Origin: Candidatus Fermentibacteraceae bacterium
GTDB lineage: Bacteria > Fermentibacterota > Fermentibacteria > Fermentibacterales > JCC-6
Direction: 5' to 3'
Length of the DNA: 7,005 nucleotides
Assembly (NCBI GenBank): GCA_030596465.1
Contig: JAUVJW010000101.1
Span: 1-7,005, forward strand
The notes beneath the pieces are model-generated. The model saw only the letters and a program-made list of their open reading frames with translations. It ran no database searches and was not told where the DNA came from. Shown piece after piece: positions 5,871 to 7,005 of the stretch. Numbering within the stretch: the stretch's first letter is position 1; every line of letters begins with the position of its first letter. The position numbers were made by a program, and so were the translations under genes.

Positions 5871-7005
5871 GTTCCGGCAAGGCAGGCCTGGCACAGGCAT
5901 CAGCAACTGTTTGTAACGCCTTATCAATAGACAGCGTGCCGATGTTGCCTTCACCATGTCTGCGAACAGCCACTGTTTCGGATTCCGCTTCAAGTCGACC
6001 GACAACGAACATATAAGGAGCTTTGCCGGTCTCCGCATCGCGAATCCTGTAGCCAATCGTTTCACTGCGGTTATCAAGCTCGCATCGCAACCCTTCTTCC
6101 GCAGCCCTATTATACAACTTCTCCGCGAAATCATTCTGCGCGGAGGTAATCGGTAAGATAACAAGCTGGACAGGCGCAAGCCAACCGGGGAAATTCCCGG
6201 TGTAATGCTCAATGAGATTCCCAATGAATCTTTCAACTGAACCAAACAAAGCTCTGTGTACCATATAAACCCTGTGTGCAGCCCCGTCAGAACCGATATA
6301 CTCAAGATCAAATCTACTGGGGATATTAAAATCAAACTGAACAGTGGGCCCCTGCCAGTAGCGGCCCAGAGCGTCTCGGAGCTTTATATCCACCTTGGGT
6401 CCGTAAAATGCAGCTTCCCCAATTACTGTTTTGTAATCCTCGCCCATATCGTCAAGAGCCTTTGCAAGCAACGGTTCCACTTTAGCCCAATCGGCGGGAT
6501 CACCGGCATAGTGTCCCGGATCAGCAGGGTCCATAAGAGAAAGTTCAATCTGATACCCGAAATCAAACATCTTTAAAAAATATAGAGCAAATCTTACAAC
6601 ATCCTGAATTTCCGAAACGATTTGATCTGAAGTACAGAATATGTGACCGTCATCAACTGTAAAACCCCGGACTCTCATCAGGCCGTGTAAAGCACCGCTT
6701 CTCTCATATCGATACACTGTACCCAACTCGGCAATACGCATTGGCAACTCTTTGTAAGATCGCTTTGAATTTTTGTAAATAATTATGTGACCGGGACAAT
6801 TCATGGGTTTTAGGGCATACTCTCCGTTCTCAACCTCAGTGAAGTACATGTTATCTCTGTAGTAATCGTAGTGTCCTGAAGTTTTCCAGAGTTCCACCGG
6901 AGCAATATGCGGAGTACTCACAAGCTGGTATCCAGCCCGCCTGTGAGCGTCTTTCCAAAGGTTCTCAAGGTTTTCCTTTACAATGGTGCCTTTGGGTAAC
7001 CAGTA
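5863..7005 (-). CDS. thrS: threonyl-tRNA synthetase, C-terminal 380 residues (5' end outside window)
   Basis: Charges tRNA(Thr) with threonine; class II aminoacyl-tRNA synthetase, cytosolic. The visible part covers the catalytic domain and the anticodon-binding domain; the TGS and editing domains lie beyond the right edge. The frame is open to base 7005 and already matches the family there (YWLPKG start, then TPHIAPVELWKTSGHY). The zinc ligands are all present: Cys in PMNCPGH (about residue 70 of the visible part), His in DDGHIF, and His in MVHRALFGS. Motif 2 is RYERSGALHGLMRVRGF and motif 3 is LFGSVERFIGNLIEHY; WLAPVQLVILPI opens the anticodon-binding domain. A GTG at 6921 is internal. The TAA stop is followed after 6 nt by the infC AUC start. 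Any operator controlling thrS would be outside the window. Confidence 0.97.
   Translation of the reverse strand, partial: YWLPKGTIVKENLENLWKDAHRRAGYQLVSTPHIAPVELWKTSGHYDYYRDNMYFTEVENGEYALKPMNCPGHIIIYKNSKRSYKELPMRIAELGTVYRYERSGALHGLMRVRGFTVDDGHIFCTSDQIVSEIQDVVRFALYFLKMFDFGYQIELSLMDPADPGHYAGDPADWAKVEPLLAKALDDMGEDYKTVIGEAAFYGPKVDIKLRDALGRYWQGPTVQFDFNIPSRFDLEYIGSDGAAHRVYMVHRALFGSVERFIGNLIEHYTGNFPGWLAPVQLVILPITSAQNDFAEKLYNRAAEEGLRCELDNRSETIGYRIRDAETGKAPYMFVVGRLEAESETVAVRRHGEGNIGTLSIDKALQTVADACARPALPERR

Noticed and set aside
5835..6335. 166-aa minus-strand frame over the thrS 3' end
   Set aside because: It is out of frame with the unmistakable thrS catalytic and anticodon-binding sequence; a shadow.
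6919..6921. GTG as the thrS start
   Set aside because: The frame stays open to the window edge and the upstream codons already match ThrRS (YWLPKG onwards), so this GTG is internal.

Overview
All recognisable genes in this window lie on the minus strand and are packed so tightly that the stretch reads as one long housekeeping operon. In transcription order (high to low coordinate) it runs: thrS (5' part outside the window), infC, rpmI, rplT, a small coiled-coil protein of ZapB type, zapA, a probable 6S RNA, rny (RNase Y), ymdB (metallophosphoesterase), ispA, and dxs (3' part outside the window). Every junction between annotated genes is either an overlap or a gap of at most 20 nt, apart from the 108-nt zapA-rny gap, which holds the centre of the RNA candidate. 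I see no intrinsic terminator, mobile element, CRISPR array or tRNA, and no plus-strand gene.

The genes fall into three blocks. Positions 4744-7005 carry translation genes: threonyl-tRNA synthetase, initiation factor IF3, and ribosomal proteins L35 and L20. Positions 1580-4726 carry a cell-division pair (coiled coil plus ZapA), the putative 6S RNA, and an RNA-turnover pair (RNase Y plus the YmdB phosphodiesterase). Positions 1-1614 carry isoprenoid biosynthesis: a short-chain polyprenyl diphosphate synthase and DXP synthase, the entry step of the MEP pathway.

The organism is a bacterium that uses the MEP pathway, RNase Y and ZapA-type division. GC content looks middling by eye. The order zapA-6S-rny-ymdB followed by ispA-dxs recalls Deltaproteobacteria-like or FCB-type Gram-negative lineages, but I cannot name a phylum. 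Compared with the arrangement I would expect from memory, pheS-pheT is missing between rplT and the division genes, and xseA-xseB is missing between ymdB and ispA.

The two observations most worth checking are these. First, a rod-shaped RNA fold at about 3929-4083 has the closing-stem / central-bubble / long-hairpin layout of 6S RNA, overlaps the zapA tail, and reaches the rny ribosome binding site. Second, infC has no standard start codon and appears to begin with AUC, a non-canonical start of the kind used for IF3 autoregulation. I found no convincing novel multi-gene system; the window is mainly core genome.
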